A DNA stretch of 64,000 nt, taken from assembly GCF_014203155.1 (NCBI RefSeq), contig NZ_JACHIK010000018.1:17304-81303 (forward strand), written 5' to 3'. The DNA is from Shinella fusca. GTDB lineage: Bacteria > Pseudomonadota > Alphaproteobacteria > Rhizobiales > Rhizobiaceae. Positions within the stretch are counted from its first letter, which is position 1; every line of letters starts with the position of its first letter. Made by a program: the position numbers and the translations under genes. The notes under the pieces were generated by a model that did not search any database, was not told the origin of the DNA, and worked only from the letters and a program-made list of their open reading frames with translations. Below, piece after piece: positions 9,176 to 16,400 of the stretch.

Positions 9176-9635
9176 GGCTGCCGATCCCCGCCGGGCCGAA
9201 CACCGAGATCACGAGGCGCTCGATGGCCGAGACGAAGGCGTCGAAGGCCGCGTCGTCGCGCCGGTCCTCCACCACGTTGCAGGCATGGCCGACCGTCGTG
9301 CGGTCGCGCCCGAAGGCCGCCCCGATCTCCGACATCGACAGGCGCAGGACGACATGGCAGACATACATGGCGACCTGGCGCCCGTGGCAGGTGGCGCGGC
9401 GCCGGTCGCGCCGCCAGAGGGGCCTGTCCCCCGCCATCGCCGTCATTTCCAGGACGAGCTGGTGGACGATGCGGCAGGCGACGCCCGTGGGCACCGCCGG
9501 CATGGCAAGGCCGCTTTCCGCGGTGCGGGCGCCGCCATCCTCCGGGCGGCCCGCGCCCTTCGTTTCGGGAGCGGGACCGCCGGCGCGGCCGGGCGCCGTG
9601 CCGGCCCGCCCTTCGGATACGATGAACTGGTGCAT
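9168..9635 (-). CDS. DnaA domain IV-only DNA-binding protein
   Basis: 155 residues. Only the C-terminal half is recognisable: it has the helix-turn-helix of DnaA domain IV with RQVAMYVCHVVLRLSMSEIG and the DnaA signature GRDRTTVGHACNVVE. There is no AAA+ ATPase, so it cannot open an origin itself. It may read DnaA-box-like sites as a regulator. The N-terminal 55 residues are low-complexity (Gly/Ala/Pro). ATG 9635 has GGAGG eight bases upstream; longer in-frame starts lack a site. It is coupled to the DUF6456 gene downstream and lies next to mucR, an arrangement seen in rhizobia. Confidence 0.85.
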   Translation of the reverse strand: MHQFIVSEGRAGTAPGRAGGPAPETKGAGRPEDGGARTAESGLAMPAVPTGVACRIVHQLVLEMTAMAGDRPLWRRDRRRATCHGRQVAMYVCHVVLRLSMSEIGAAFGRDRTTVGHACNVVEDRRDDAAFDAFVSAIERLVISVFGPAGIGSHE

Positions 9636-9807
9636 GACTGGTCCCTCCATTGATAGGAATTTATTCATACACCCTAGAGGACGAGCGGGGATGAATGAAG
9701 CGACAAGCCACAATCATTCGTTGAATTTCCTCAGAAAATCACAATTCCCGTCCCCGATATAGGCTTTTATTCCTCAATTCCACTCTCAAAGCGCAAGGCC
9801 GCAACGC

Positions 9808-9839
9808 AAAAAGGCCGGAACCTTCCGGTCCCGGCCTTT
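9808..9839 (-). terminator. rho-independent terminator of mucR
   Basis: On the minus strand AAAGGCCGG pairs with CCGGCCTTT (9 bp, 12-base loop), followed by TTTGCG. It lies 25 bases past the mucR stop. Confidence 0.75.
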
Positions 9840-9863
9840 CCATTCCTGCCGTGATGACGGCGC

Positions 9864-10301
9864 TTACTTGCCCTTGCGGCGCTGGCCGAGGCCCATTTCC
9901 TTGGCGAGGCGCGAGCGGGCCTCTGCATAGGCCGGAGCGACCATCGGGTAATCGGCCGGCAGGTCCCACTTCTCGCGGTACTCTTCCGGGGTCATGCCGT
10001 AGTGGGTCATCAGGTGGCGCTTCAGCGACTTGAACTTCTGGCCGTCCTCCAGGCAGATGATGTAGTCGTTCTGCACGGACTTCTTCACCGGCACCGGCGG
10101 CTTCGGCTTTTCGGCGGCGACGGGCGCCTCGACGGCGGCCGACGGCTGCGTCGTGTTGTTGAGCGCGGCATGCACATCGGCGATCAGGCCCGGCAGTTCG
10201 CCGACCGGCACCACATGGTTGCCGACATAGGCGGCAACGATATCGGCCGTCAGTTCGACAAGCAGGCTGGAGCTGGCGGCGCCAAGGGTTGTTTCAGACA
10301 T
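9864..10301 (-). CDS. mucR: MucR/Ros-family zinc-finger transcriptional regulator
   Basis: 145 residues, matching MucR/Ros length throughout. The prokaryotic zinc finger is clear: Cys83, Asp86, His96 and His100 in [21 protein letters not shown]. This Cys-Asp-His-His version is known in the family. It is followed by the conserved [15 protein letters not shown] and the basic tail. MucR proteins oligomerise through the N-terminus, bind AT-rich DNA with T-A steps, and control exopolysaccharide, motility and cell-cycle genes, usually including themselves. The start is ATG 10301 with AGGAG seven bases upstream. The AT-rich gap upstream is a plausible autoregulatory target. Confidence 0.95.
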   Translation of the reverse strand: MSETTLGAASSSLLVELTADIVAAYVGNHVVPVGELPGLIADVHAALNNTTQPSAAVEAPVAAEKPKPPVPVKKSVQNDYIICLEDGQKFKSLKRHLMTHYGMTPEEYREKWDLPADYPMVAPAYAEARSRLAKEMGLGQRRKGK

Positions 10302-10814
10302 ATTCTTCTCCTGTCGGACAATAGGAAGACCGATGGCCCCATCCATCGGCCGGCATTCAATTCCGGTAAAGCGTCTTTTCAGCCGGGCTTGTGGCGAAAC
10401 ATTGCTTATGCGCGCACGAATTTCTAAACCCTGAGAACTCTGGTCAATATAACTTTTTACTACAACGGCCGCCGTTCCCGCCGCATCTTGGCGGGAACAT
10501 ATACCTGGTAATCGTGATCGAAGTGCTTATTCAACTTAAACAGGCAACTTGCAATCGAGCTAAATCAACCGGAATGCTTTACTTCGCCTGAAATATCATT
10601 CCGCTATTCAAAGTCCAGAATTATTTTGAAGAATAGTGAATATGCCCGCCGGCATCCGAAATGCTTCCGGCTCGACACCGTGGATACTGCCAACTTCCGC
10701 ACCGGATTATAAACCGAATGTCAACGCTTCTTGTCGGCACACGCCTCAGCCGCGCCAAAGACCACCGCGCCGGTGCCGGATGGGCCGCGACGGGCACTGA
10801 TGGCTACGGAACGA
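10302..10814. other. AT-rich non-coding gap upstream of mucR
   Basis: About 510 bases between vapC and mucR, both leftward. The part from about 10400 to 10660 is strikingly AT-rich compared with the rest of the window, the kind of DNA MucR binds. It should hold the mucR promoter. A perfect hairpin lies in its middle and is listed separately. No open frame with a ribosome binding site was found. Confidence 0.5.
10474..10498. repeat. perfect 9-bp inverted repeat in AT-rich gap
   Basis: GTTCCCGCC-N7-GGCGGGAAC without a mismatch. No T-run follows on either strand, so it does not look like an intrinsic terminator. A smaller inverted repeat (AACGG-CCG-CCGTT) ends just before it. It is a candidate operator or the core of an RNA. 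Confidence 0.45.
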
Positions 10815-11210
10815 TCAGAGCGCTTTTTCCAGGTCGGTATGTTCGAAATCGCCGCCCTTGAACAGCAAGGGCGCGGCATTCTCCCGCGCCAGCGCATAGG
10901 AGAAGCAATCGCCGTAGTTGAGATGCGCGGCGTGGCCGGTGCCGCGCCCGAAGCGGCGGAATGCCTCGAAGGCGACCTCCGCCTGCGCCGCCGTGACGGG
11001 CTCGATGCGGATATCCGCCTGCCGGAGGAAGGCATCGAGCGCATTGACGCCGGCGCCGCCATAGCGGGCGAAGAGGACCATCTTCGCTTCCAGAAGCGTC
11101 GCGGCGCTCATCAGGCAGCCCGGTGCATTCTCGATCGCCTCGTTGAAGGCCCGGCGCTCCGGTTCGTCGGTCAGGATGGCAACGAGCGCGGACGTATCGA
11201 GGACGATCAT
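10815..11210 (-). CDS. vapC: VapC-type PIN-domain ribonuclease toxin
   Basis: 131 residues, standard VapC size. PIN-domain acidic residues are visible: Asp5 in MIVLDTSALVAIL, Glu41 in LLEAKMV, Asp in LNYGDCFSYALA and Asp near the C-terminus (KGGDFEHTDL). These coordinate Mg2+ for cleavage of tRNA or rRNA targets. The start overlaps the antitoxin stop by 4 bases (ATGA). This subgroup pairs with short Rv0623-like antitoxins, as here. The module looks intact. Confidence 0.9.
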   Translation of the reverse strand: MIVLDTSALVAILTDEPERRAFNEAIENAPGCLMSAATLLEAKMVLFARYGGAGVNALDAFLRQADIRIEPVTAAQAEVAFEAFRRFGRGTGHAAHLNYGDCFSYALARENAAPLLFKGGDFEHTDLEKAL

Positions 11211-11455
11211 CGCGGCAGGCCGCTCTCGTCGTACCCGAGGATTTCCTCCGGCGTGCGCGGATCGAGCACCGGCAGGCTCGCGCAGTCGAGCGCGATGCGG
11301 TCGAGCCGGTCAGCAAGGCGGGGCCTGAGGTGGCGCACGCGTGCAAGCCGTTCCGCGATGGAGACCTTGACGGCACGCGTGAGGCTTTCGCCCGTCGCCT
11401 CGGCAAGCTCCCGGGCCAGCGCGTGCGCCTCCGCGTCCTTGATGTTCAGCGGCAT
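11207..11455 (-). CDS. vapB: VapB-type antitoxin (PSK/Rv0623-like)
   Basis: 82 residues from ATG 11455 (MPLNIKDAEAHALARELAEATGES). This is the N-terminal pattern of the Rv0623-like antitoxin family, in which a short RHH-like region is followed by a toxin-binding tail ending in ILGYDESGLPR. GGAGG lies five bases before this ATG; the ATG at 11467 overlaps that site and is unlikely. Overlap of 4 bases with vapC indicates coupled translation. Confidence 0.88.
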   Translation of the reverse strand: MPLNIKDAEAHALARELAEATGESLTRAVKVSIAERLARVRHLRPRLADRLDRIALDCASLPVLDPRTPEEILGYDESGLPR

Positions 11456-11573
11456 CTTTTCCTCCATAAGGTTGAAGATGGAGGATAGGAGGAAGGATTC
11501 CGTTTTTCAAGGATGCTGCCGATTGTCTTGCCACAATCGGCGCCTTATCTAAGGGCTCGACAGGAGGACGCCC

Positions 11574-11981
11574 ATGAGTGACGTAGCGACTTTGAAGGTC
11601 AACAAGACGAAGGACGAGTGGCGGCAGGTCCTGACGCCGGAGCAGTTCCGCATCACGCGCGAACACGGCACGGAGCGCGCCTTCTCCAGCCCCGATTTCG
11701 ACCTTTCCAAGAAGGGCACCTACCGCTGCATCTGCTGCAACCGGCCGCTCTACCGGTCGGAGGCGAAGTACAATTCGGGCACCGGCTGGCCGAGCTTCAC
11801 GCAGCCGATCGAGCCCGGCGCGGTGACGGACCACACGGACCATTCCTACGGCATGACGCGCACGGAGATCCGCTGCGCCGACTGCGACGCCCATCTCGGC
11901 CATGTCTTCCCCGACGGCCCGCCGCCGACGGGCCTGCGCTACTGCATGAACGGCGTCGCGCTCAGCTTCGATCCGGATTGA
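11574..11981 (+). CDS. msrB: peptide-methionine (R)-S-oxide reductase MsrB
   Basis: 135 residues. MsrB reduces the R epimer of methionine sulfoxide in proteins, using thioredoxin. Zinc-binding pairs are Cys52/Cys55 (CICC) and Cys101/Cys104 (CADC). The catalytic Cys124 is in LRYCMNG, and the substrate motif NSGTGWPSF and the GHVFPDGP motif are present. GGAGG lies upstream of ATG 11574. It is convergent with the GNAT gene, with zero bases between the stop codons. No msrA is adjacent. Confidence 0.95.
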   Translation: MSDVATLKVNKTKDEWRQVLTPEQFRITREHGTERAFSSPDFDLSKKGTYRCICCNRPLYRSEAKYNSGTGWPSFTQPIEPGAVTDHTDHSYGMTRTEIRCADCDAHLGHVFPDGPPPTGLRYCMNGVALSFDPD

Positions 11982-12485
11982 TCAGCGCTTCGGCACCTTC
12001 AGTTCCATGCAGGTGAGGTCCAGCCAGCGGCCGAACTTGATGCCGACCTCGCTGAACCGCCCGACGATGCGGAAACCCAGCTTCTCGTGCAGCTTGATCG
12101 AGGCAAGGTTCTCCGCCTCGATGCCGGCGATCATGACATGGACGCCGTTGAAGCTCGCCCGGTCGATCAGCGCCGTCATCAGGCGCTTTCCCGTGCCCGT
12201 GCCGCGCGCGTCGCCCCGCACGTAGACGGAATGCTCCACCGTGTGGCGATAGCCGTCGAAGGCGCGCCAGTCGCCGTAGGAAGCGTAGCCGAGGACCTCC
12301 TTGCCGCGCAGGGCGGCAAGGACCGGGAAGCCGCGTTCGCGGCGCGCGGCAAGCCACGCCCTGCGGTTGTCGAGATCGACGACGGTGTCGTTCCAGATCG
12401 CCGTCATGTTGGCCACGGCATCGTTGTAGATGGCCATGATCGCCGGGAGGTCCGCCTCCACGGCATCGCGTATCGTCAGGTCCAT
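11982..12485 (-). CDS. GNAT N-acetyltransferase, phosphinothricin/methionine-sulfone type
   Basis: 167 residues. The N-terminal IRDAVEADLPAIMAIYNDAV and the T-A-I-W-N-D segment, then VRGDARGTGTGKRLM (acetyl-CoA pyrophosphate loop, about residues 90-104) and ENLASIKLHEKLGFRIVGRFSEVG, match the Pat/Bar/MddA branch. These enzymes acetylate the amine of phosphinothricin-like or methionine-derived compounds; the natural substrate here is unknown. The gene ends directly against the msrB stop, so the two units are convergent. A functional link through oxidised methionine derivatives is tempting but unproven. Confidence 0.85.
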   Translation of the reverse strand: MDLTIRDAVEADLPAIMAIYNDAVANMTAIWNDTVVDLDNRRAWLAARRERGFPVLAALRGKEVLGYASYGDWRAFDGYRHTVEHSVYVRGDARGTGTGKRLMTALIDRASFNGVHVMIAGIEAENLASIKLHEKLGFRIVGRFSEVGIKFGRWLDLTCMELKVPKR

Positions 12486-12553
12486 TGTGCCCCCCGGTTT
12501 TCCTGATGGCATACAGGAGGAGCGGGAAGGCTGTCCAGCGTTCCCGCGAGGGG

Positions 12554-13210
12554 TCAGAGGCCCGAAACGACGCTCGTGACGACCGCCGAATAATGGACGG
12601 CCGCGGCGGCGACGACGAAGCCGTGCCAGATGGCGTTCTGGAAGCGCAGCCTCTCCCAGACATGGAAGACGACGCCGACCGAATAGAGGACGCCGCCGGC
12701 GACGATGAGGGCGAGCGTGGCGGTGGAAAGATGCGTCGCCAGCGGCCCGGCGGCAAAGACGCCGCTCCAGCCCATGGCGAGGTAGACGAGGATGGCGAGC
12801 CTGTCGTAGCGGCCGGGGAAGAGGAACTTCAGCGCCACGCCCGCCGCCGCCATCAGCCAGATGAAGACCAGCATGCCGGCAAGGAACGGATTCTCGATGC
12901 CGCGCTGCAGGAAGGGGGTGTAGGTGGCGGCGATCAGCACGAAGATCGCCGAATGGTCGAAGCGGCGCAGGTGCCACTTCACCACCGAGACCGGCCAGAG
13001 ATTGTAGGCGAGGGAGGTGGAAAGCGCGAGGACCAGCCCGACGCCGTAGATCCAGGCGGCGGCGAGCTGCCCGCTCGTCGCCCACACGGTGGCGTAGAAG
13101 ATGAGCGCCGTCACGCCGACGAGGGCCAGCACCACGCCGACACCGTGCACGATGCCGTCGGCGATCACCTCGTAGCGGTCATAGTTCCATTTGACGCCCT
13201 TGATTTCCAT
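12554..13210 (-). CDS. hemolysin III / TrhA (PAQR-family) membrane protein
   Basis: 218 residues with seven predicted membrane helices. It carries the family residues H and D in YEVIADGIVHGVGVVLAL, the S-Y-N-L and RRFDHSAIFVLIAATYTPF motif (about 75-95), and H in FHVWERLRFQNAIWHGFVVAAAAVHY near the C-terminus. PAQR proteins have a conserved Ser-His-Asp metal site; bacterial TrhA members affect membrane-lipid homeostasis rather than lysing cells. ATG 13210 gives the family N-terminus. It is monocistronic and divergent from the VOC gene. Confidence 0.9.
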   Translation of the reverse strand: MEIKGVKWNYDRYEVIADGIVHGVGVVLALVGVTALIFYATVWATSGQLAAAWIYGVGLVLALSTSLAYNLWPVSVVKWHLRRFDHSAIFVLIAATYTPFLQRGIENPFLAGMLVFIWLMAAAGVALKFLFPGRYDRLAILVYLAMGWSGVFAAGPLATHLSTATLALIVAGGVLYSVGVVFHVWERLRFQNAIWHGFVVAAAAVHYSAVVTSVVSGL

Positions 13211-13479
13211 GGATGGCCCTGTTCTTCCTCCCGCCCCCATGGTGGCAAGTTCGGGCCGCGCGGGCAAGACCGCCCGCGCCCCGGGCGGATCACGAAAGTT
13301 TGCCGCCCGACATGTGCGGCCGACTGTTGAACGATAGCGGACGGAACCGGCATTTACCGCCTCACCGTCAACATTCCATTGACAGTAAATCGCCGATTTG
13401 CCGCCTTCCGTGAACAGCCGCACTCGGCCATATTTCCCGGCAGCAGAACGGTTCCGTGGGAACCGACGGGAAACCAACC

Positions 13480-14442
13480 ATGACGGACCTAGACAGACGG
13501 ACATTCGTCGGCGCCGCCGCCGCGGGTATCGCCGCAGGCAAGGCCGGCCCCATCCGCGCGGAGACCGCCCCCATGACCGAAGAGAGCGCCAACACCAACC
13601 ATGCCGTCGAGATGCCGGCCTTCGTCGACCATGCCCGCCTCCGCGTGGTCGACCTGCCGATGGTCTCGGCCTTCTACCAGAAGGTCATGGGCCTTTCCGT
13701 GCTGGAACGCTCGGCCTTTGGCGAGACGCTCGGCGTTGCCGGCCGCCGCCTCCTCACGCTGACGACGGAGGGCGGAACCATCCGCGCGCCGCGCAATGCG
13801 CCAGGCCTCTTCCACACCGCCTTCCTCGTGCCGAACCGCGAGGAGCTCGGCCGCTGGCTCGTCCATGCCGCCCATAACGACGTGCCGCTCACCGGCGCTT
13901 CAGACCACCTCGTCAGCGAGGCGATCTATCTCGACGACCCGGAAGGCAACGGCATCGAGATCTACCGCGACCGCGACCGTTCCGAATGGACCTACGTGCC
14001 GGACGACACGGTGAAGATGGCGACGCACCGGCTCGACCTGCAGGCGCTCTACGACGAGGCCCCGAAGGGCGGATGGGACGGTCAGGAGGCCGGCACGGCG
14101 ATCGGCCACATCCACCTCCAGGTCTCCGATATCCCGCAGGCCGACGCCTTCTTCCGCGACGTGCTGGGCCTCGACATCATGGCGCGCTATCCGGGGGCGA
14201 GCTTCTTCGCCACCGGCAAGTACCACCACCACGTCGCCGCCAATGTCTGGAATTCGGCCGGCCGGCCGAAGCGCGAGGCCGGCATGAGCGGGCTTGCGGA
14301 CTATGCGATCCGCTTCAGGGATCCCGCACGGCTTGCCGCCGCGGCGGACCGGATCGAGGCGCTTTCCCTGCCCGCCGCCCGCTCGGGCGATGCGATCGCG
14401 CTGGTCGATCCGTGGGGCATCGGCCTCACGCTGTCCGCCTGA
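13480..14442 (+). CDS. two-domain VOC (glyoxalase / extradiol dioxygenase-like) protein with a Tat-like leader
   Basis: 320 residues. Two vicinal-oxygen-chelate modules are visible (about residues 44-155 and 195-315). The metal ligand pattern is ARLRVVDLPMVSAFYQKVMGL with HTAFLV and NGIEIYRDR in the first, and IGHIHLQVSDIPQADAFFRDVLGLDI with YHHHVAANVW in the second. This resembles the CatE/YfiE group of catechol 2,3-dioxygenase-like proteins. The N-terminus MTDLDRRTFVGAAAAGIAAGKAG looks like a twin-arginine signal, which is unusual for this family. An internal ATG at 13573 would give a cytosolic form. Substrate unknown. Confidence 0.8.
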   Translation: MTDLDRRTFVGAAAAGIAAGKAGPIRAETAPMTEESANTNHAVEMPAFVDHARLRVVDLPMVSAFYQKVMGLSVLERSAFGETLGVAGRRLLTLTTEGGTIRAPRNAPGLFHTAFLVPNREELGRWLVHAAHNDVPLTGASDHLVSEAIYLDDPEGNGIEIYRDRDRSEWTYVPDDTVKMATHRLDLQALYDEAPKGGWDGQEAGTAIGHIHLQVSDIPQADAFFRDVLGLDIMARYPGASFFATGKYHHHVAANVWNSAGRPKREAGMSGLADYAIRFRDPARLAAAADRIEALSLPAARSGDAIALVDPWGIGLTLSA

Positions 14443-14448
14443 GGCGCC

Positions 14449-14886
14449 TCAATTGTAGAGGTAGTGCTCTTCCCAGTCCTCGTGCGGCACGACCTTGCCG
14501 ATGCTGTACTTGAAGGCGTTGACCTCCAGGCGGTCGGGGCTCGCCTCGCATTTGTAGGACAGCCGGTACCATTCGCCGCGGCTGCGGAACACGGCCCCCT
14601 TCGTCTTGAAGGTCGTGCCATTGAGCTTGGGATCGCCGAAGGCGTAGGCGATCACCTTGTCGGGGCGGAAGCCGCCCTTGGCCTTGCTGATCTGGTCCAT
14701 CGCCTCGATGTCGCAGCGCTGCTCCAGGCGTTCTTCGGGCGTCAGCTTCTGGAGCTGGGTGCGGATGCGTGCGTCTATGGCGAGCGCGGGGGACGCGACA
14801 AGCGGCACAAGGGCAAGGCCAAATAGGGCGTTCCGCAGCCCTTTCGGGTCGAGTTTCAACGGTTTGCCTCCTCTTCGCGGCGTCAT
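14449..14886 (-). CDS. DUF930-family exported protein
   Basis: 145 residues. A basic start, then a signal peptide (GLRNALFGLALVPLVASPALA, about 17-36), then the DUF930 domain with LQKLTPEERLEQRCDIEAMDQI, VIAYAFGDPKLNGTTFKTKGAVFRSRGEWYRLSY and a second Cys (YKCEASPDR). The two cysteines could form a disulfide in the periplasm. The C-terminus WEEHYLYN is typical. Function unknown. The gene is convergent with the VOC gene (6 bases between stops). Confidence 0.85.
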   Translation of the reverse strand: MTPRRGGKPLKLDPKGLRNALFGLALVPLVASPALAIDARIRTQLQKLTPEERLEQRCDIEAMDQISKAKGGFRPDKVIAYAFGDPKLNGTTFKTKGAVFRSRGEWYRLSYKCEASPDRLEVNAFKYSIGKVVPHEDWEEHYLYN

Positions 14887-15033
14887 TCATCCTGACGTCT
14901 AAATTCGGGGTTGGGTCGCAATATGTCGATTTGGCGGCGGCTGGCAACCCTTCGACGCTTTCGCGGGCATTTTCCGGGAACTTCCACCACGCCCGTGCGT
15001 TCATCGGCGCGAACGGGGCAGAGGGGAAAAACC

Positions 15034-16161
15034 ATGCACGACGTGTCGGGACAACCCGCCGAACGGCGGCTTCTGAAAGGCAGCCTCGACCTGGAGGCGG
15101 ACCCGGCCGAACCACGGCAGAAACGCTACGGCCTCGACATCGCCGCCGCCTGGGCGGCCATCGGCATCTTCGCCATCATGGCGATGGGCGTCGTCTATCT
15201 CATGGCGCCGATCCTCATCCCGCTCTCGCTCGCCATCGTCACCGGGCTCATCCTCGGAGTCGCCGCGGAAAAGCTGCACGAGCTCGGCATTCCCCCGCTG
15301 CCGACCGCGCTGCTGCTCGCCGGCGCCTTCGGCTTCGGCCTCTTCCTCGCCGCCGGCCTTCTCGCCGAGCCGATCACCCAGCTTGCGGCCAACGCGCCGG
15401 AGCTCGTGCGCGGGGCCTACGACCGCATCACGCCGCTCATTTCCCGCCTCGGCTGGCTGAACATCCGCCCGGAGACCTTCGAGACGGGGCAGATGTCGAT
15501 GGAGAAGGTGCTGGAGAACACCGGCAGCATCCTCTCCATCCTCTCGGCGAGCCTGACACCGGCACTGCTGCAGGCGATGATCTTCTTCGCCGCGCTCGTC
15601 CTCTTCCTCTCGGCGCGGCTGAGATTGCGGCAGATGATCATCATGGCCTTTCCCCGCCGCGGCCAGCGCCTCGCCACCATCCGTATCATGAACGCCATCG
15701 ACAGCGCGCTCGGCTATTATTTCGCCACCGCCGCGCTGGTCTACGGCGCGCTCGGCATCGTCACCACGCTCATCACCTGGGGCGGCGGGCTCGCCATGCC
15801 GGCGCTCTGGGGGCTCTTCGCCTTCCTCTCCAGCTTCGTGCCCTTTCTCGGCGTCACGCTGATGACCATCGCACTGACGGCGGCGGGGCTCCTGACGCAC
15901 GACACGCTGCTGATGGGCCTCCTGCCGGCGCTCGCCTTCTTCCTCGTGCACCTGACGATGGAAAACCTCATCATGCCGGCGGTGATGGGCAAGCGGCTGG
16001 AGGTCGACGCCTTCATCATCTTCACCGCCATCCTCTTCTGGACCTGGATGTGGGGCGCCGCCGGCGCCATGCTGGCCCTCCCCCTCTCCATCATCGGCAT
16101 GACCATCGCCGACGAACTGCGCCCCGCCAAGCGCAAGGCGAAGCGGAGCCTGCCGGGGTAG
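15034..16161 (+). CDS. AI-2E family (PerM/UPF0118) membrane transporter
   Basis: 375 residues with about eight membrane helices, beginning with the LDIAAAWAAIGIFAIMAMGVVY pair and ending with the family's FWTWMWGAAGAMLALPLSIIGMTIADE signature. The ALVYGALGIVTTLITWGGGLAMPALWG and PFLGVTLMTIALT loops are also typical. Family members export small molecules or ions (TqsA: autoinducer-2; others Na+/H+); the cargo here is unknown. ATG 15034 is chosen because GAGGGG precedes it. A second, more distant family member lies at 55.4-56.5 kb. Confidence 0.88.
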   Translation: MHDVSGQPAERRLLKGSLDLEADPAEPRQKRYGLDIAAAWAAIGIFAIMAMGVVYLMAPILIPLSLAIVTGLILGVAAEKLHELGIPPLPTALLLAGAFGFGLFLAAGLLAEPITQLAANAPELVRGAYDRITPLISRLGWLNIRPETFETGQMSMEKVLENTGSILSILSASLTPALLQAMIFFAALVLFLSARLRLRQMIIMAFPRRGQRLATIRIMNAIDSALGYYFATAALVYGALGIVTTLITWGGGLAMPALWGLFAFLSSFVPFLGVTLMTIALTAAGLLTHDTLLMGLLPALAFFLVHLTMENLIMPAVMGKRLEVDAFIIFTAILFWTWMWGAAGAMLALPLSIIGMTIADELRPAKRKAKRSLPG

Positions 16162-16175
16162 CAGAGCGTAGGGAA

Positions 16176-16296
16176 CACCCCCCTCTGCCCTGCCGGGCAT
16201 CTCCCCCACAAGGGGGGAGATCGACCTGGGGCAAGGCGGTGCCACGATCCAATCTCCCCACCTGTGGGGGAGATGCCCGGCAGGGCAGAGGGGGGT
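16176..16296. repeat. family A (RIME-like) repeat, short form
   Basis: About 120 bp inverted element. The left arm is CCCCCCTCTGCCCTGCCGGGCAT with hairpin CTCCCCC...GGGGGAG. The right arm is the near reverse complement. The inner right hairpin uses the CTCCCCAC-CTGT variant. It lies between the permease and ptrB, both rightward. Confidence 0.88.
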
Positions 16297-16400
16297 GAAC
16301 CTCACCCGCAAACGCTCCCCACCCGAAAACCCCCGCTTGATGCAAGCGCCCCGGCTCTCTATCTCTCAGGTCCCGCCTGTCGATTTGCCGGAGTGAACCC

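Noticed and set aside
9691..9762. 23-codon plus-strand frame (MNEATSHNHSLNFL...) between the DnaA-domain gene and mucR
   Set aside because: Short, with only a loose GGGG upstream and no membrane, signal or leader features; not supportable.
10474..10498. Hairpin upstream of mucR as the vapC terminator
   Set aside because: It is more than 300 bases past the vapC stop and no T-run follows on the minus strand.
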